Source: an uncultured Lachnospiraceae bacterium
GTDB taxonomy: Bacteria > Bacillota > Clostridia > Lachnospirales > Lachnospiraceae
Direction of reading: 5' to 3'
DNA length: 35,518 nucleotides
Assembly: GCA_947245585.1 (NCBI GenBank)
Contig: CAMXPV010000037.1
Location: forward strand, 1 to 35,518
Shown: in pieces, positions 34,495-35,518 of the stretch
How positions within the stretch are numbered: position 1 is the first letter of the stretch
Layout: each line of letters begins with the position of its first letter
Translations under genes and position numbers: made by a program
The notes under the pieces: generated by a model
Seen by the model: the letters and a program-made list of their open reading frames with translations, nothing else
What the model was told of the DNA's origin: nothing
Databases searched by the model: none

Positions 34495-34513
34495 ATAGAG
34501 AGCGGGGAGGAAT

Positions 34514-35341
34514 ATGACAGCAGAAGAGAAAATTGCGCAGGTCAAGGAGTTCCGTCTGATTGACGATGTATTCTTTGAAGTCTTCGCAGAAGACAAAGAA
34601 GCCTGTCAGGAAATCCTGCGGGTTATTCTGGAGGATGATGGACTTATCGTTCTTGACGTGGTGGTGCAGAGCAGCAAACGCAATATCTACGGAAGATCCG
34701 TCCGGTTGGATGCTTTATGTACTCTCGGAAACGGGAAAAAGTGCAACATCGAAGTGCAGCGGGCAGATGATGATGACCATTTCAGACGGGTGCGTTTTAA
34801 TGCCGCGAGCATTACCGTCAAAGATTCGGAACCCGGAGAACGGTTTGAAGAGATTCTTGACCTTTACATCGTCTACATTTCGGAGCATGACTTTATCGGC
34901 GGTGGCCATACGGTATACCATGTAGATAAGGTGGTCCGGGAGACAGGCGGCCATGTGGAAGATGGCCTGCATGAAGTGTATGTAAACGCAAAGGTAAAAG
35001 ACGGTTCCAAGATTTCAGATTTGATGGACTGCTTTACCCAACGAGAGGTAGTTGACAATGAAAAATTTCCTGCCACATCAAAGAGGGTAAGGGAATTGAA
35101 GACCACGGAAGGAGGTGCCAGTGCCGTGTGTGATATTGTGCAAAAGTTAGTCAATGAGGGCCTTGAAAAAGGCCGGGCAGAAGGCCGGGCAGAAGGCCGG
35201 GTAGAAGGTCATGAAGAAGGAATAGACAGGATGGCTACCTTAACTTCCGTATTGCTTTTTAACGGAATGATTAAGGAGTTGGAGCGTGCCACAAAAGATC
35301 CAAAGTATCGGGAGGAGCTCTTTAAGAAATACAATATCTGA
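34514..35341 (+). CDS. Rpn/PD-(D/E)XK nuclease family 'transposase' protein
   Basis: A 275-residue Rpn-family protein distinct from the one at 16770. The nuclease pattern is D66 (VRLDALCTLGNG) and E80-V-Q82 (CNIEVQ), followed by FRRVRFNAASI. The N-terminus FRLIDDVFFEVFAEDKEACQEILRVIL is typical of the group. Near the C-terminus is a four-unit GRAEGRAEGRVEGHEEG tract, encoded by 12-bp DNA repeats that could change in number by slippage. A strong GGGGAGGAAT precedes the ATG. A terminator follows at 35350. Family members are called transposases in databases, but the E. coli Rpn proteins act as DNA endonucleases promoting recombination; the in vivo role here is unknown. Confidence 0.87.
   Translation: MTAEEKIAQVKEFRLIDDVFFEVFAEDKEACQEILRVILEDDGLIVLDVVVQSSKRNIYGRSVRLDALCTLGNGKKCNIEVQRADDDDHFRRVRFNAASITVKDSEPGERFEEILDLYIVYISEHDFIGGGHTVYHVDKVVRETGGHVEDGLHEVYVNAKVKDGSKISDLMDCFTQREVVDNEKFPATSKRVRELKTTEGGASAVCDIVQKLVNEGLEKGRAEGRAEGRVEGHEEGIDRMATLTSVLLFNGMIKELERATKDPKYREELFKKYNI
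35171..35218 (+). repeat. Four 12-bp repeats encoding the RAEG tract
   Basis: GGCCGGGCAGAA at 35171 and 35183, GGCCGGGTAGAA at 35195, and a diverged GGTCATGAAGAA at 35207. Twelve bases equals four codons, so gain or loss of units leaves the reading frame intact and changes linker length. Confidence 0.85.
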
Positions 35342-35349
35342 GTGTGTAT

Positions 35350-35378
35350 AGGGATTCCGCATGGAATCCCTGTTTTTT
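35350..35378 (+). terminator. Rho-independent terminator after the second Rpn-type gene
   Basis: AGGGATTCC (35350-35358), GCAT loop, GGAATCCCT (35363-35371), then G and six T. It starts 9 bp after the stop codon. Confidence 0.9.
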
Positions 35379-35381
35379 AGG

Positions 35382-35436
35382 CACTTATTTGAAATACTTA
35401 TCGAGGAAAATCGCCGAGCCCTTCTTCAAATAAGTG
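35382..35436. repeat. Perfect 12-bp inverted repeat, 31 bp apart
   Basis: CACTTATTTGAA (35382-35393) and TTCAAATAAGTG (35425-35436) are exact reverse complements, enclosing 31 bp that include a possible inner stem. It may be a small structured RNA, a miniature element or the terminus of a mobile element. No gene is encoded between it and the window end. Confidence 0.6.
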
Positions 35437-35464
35437 GAATGGCAAATAAATGACTAAGTTCAAG

Positions 35465-35500
35465 GGTTTGTCAAGTAAAGTGTGTAAATTAATTTGATTT
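35465..35500. mobile_element. Possible insertion-sequence end at window edge
   Basis: Read on the minus strand, the last bases contain AATTTACACACTTTACTTGA, which recalls the terminal inverted repeats of IS256-type elements as I remember them (TTTACACA and TTGACA segments). No transposase is visible because the window ends, so this is a weak call made on pattern memory only. Confidence 0.25.
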
Positions 35501-35518
35501 TTTTCGGCGGTCTTAATT

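Larger units (their letters stand above)
34083..34513. other. 431-bp AT-rich gap with stacked promoters for the second Rpn-type gene
   Basis: No coding region on either strand. It holds the divergent start regions of the acyltransferase remnant and the Rpn-type gene: a consensus promoter (34324-34352), an extended -10 (34395-34403), and a promoter/inverted repeat (34464-34494). A minus-strand TGATATAAT (about 34118-34110) suits the acyltransferase gene. Nothing else recognisable was seen. Confidence 0.6.

Overview
The window looks like a chromosomal contig of a gut-type Lachnospiraceae or related Clostridia. The evidence is a long single-chain PurL, a GH53 galactanase, two methyl-accepting chemotaxis proteins, two Rpn-type (PD-(D/E)XK 'transposase family') proteins, a MreB-free but otherwise typical low/mid-GC Firmicute gene set, and TTGACA/TATAAT promoters with strong GGAGG ribosome sites. 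No rRNA, tRNA or CRISPR array was seen. The window starts exactly at the edge of a repeat and ends in sequence that may be an insertion-sequence terminus, so both edges may be assembly breaks.

Layout. (1) 1-5560 is an AT-rich accessory island: a KilA-N protein and a 1339-residue nuclease/STAND-like NTPase, flanked by two direct copies of a roughly 180-bp promoter-containing repeat. It is the best candidate here for an undescribed, probably anti-phage, system. (2) 5716-12190 is a run of exported proteins: a lipoprotein with DUF5050-like and RsiV/DUF3298-like parts, a small membrane-anchored protein, a D-Ala-D-Ala carboxypeptidase and a leucine-rich-repeat protein. (3) 12330-15214 holds a chemoreceptor and a convergent secreted ComEC-like metallo-beta-lactamase-fold hydrolase. 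(4) 15518-24814 is a carbohydrate region: a LacI regulator, an Rpn-type protein, a His/Cys-rich secreted repeat protein, a second chemoreceptor, a large uncharacterised enzyme-like protein, a zinc-ribbon protein, a GH53 endo-galactanase and an OFA-type MFS transporter. (5) 25016-32528 has a minus-strand cyclic-nucleotide-binding-domain protein and a plus-strand group ending in TetR and purL. (6) 32530-35518 is decayed/accessory: a DUF4143 ATPase remnant, a frameshifted acyltransferase, a second Rpn-type gene and inverted repeats.

How the genes work together. The clearest regulatory link is a 16-bp motif, ACAACCG(A/T)TTGCGCAA, found just downstream of the -10 box of both the lacI-type gene (15415) and the 20221 operon (20056), each behind a promoter with a 17-bp spacer. 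This predicts that the LacI protein represses itself and the operon carrying the GH53 galactanase. In region 1, the two genes sit 43 bp apart behind one promoter, which also carries a LexA-like palindrome, so damage-responsive expression of the putative defence pair is possible.
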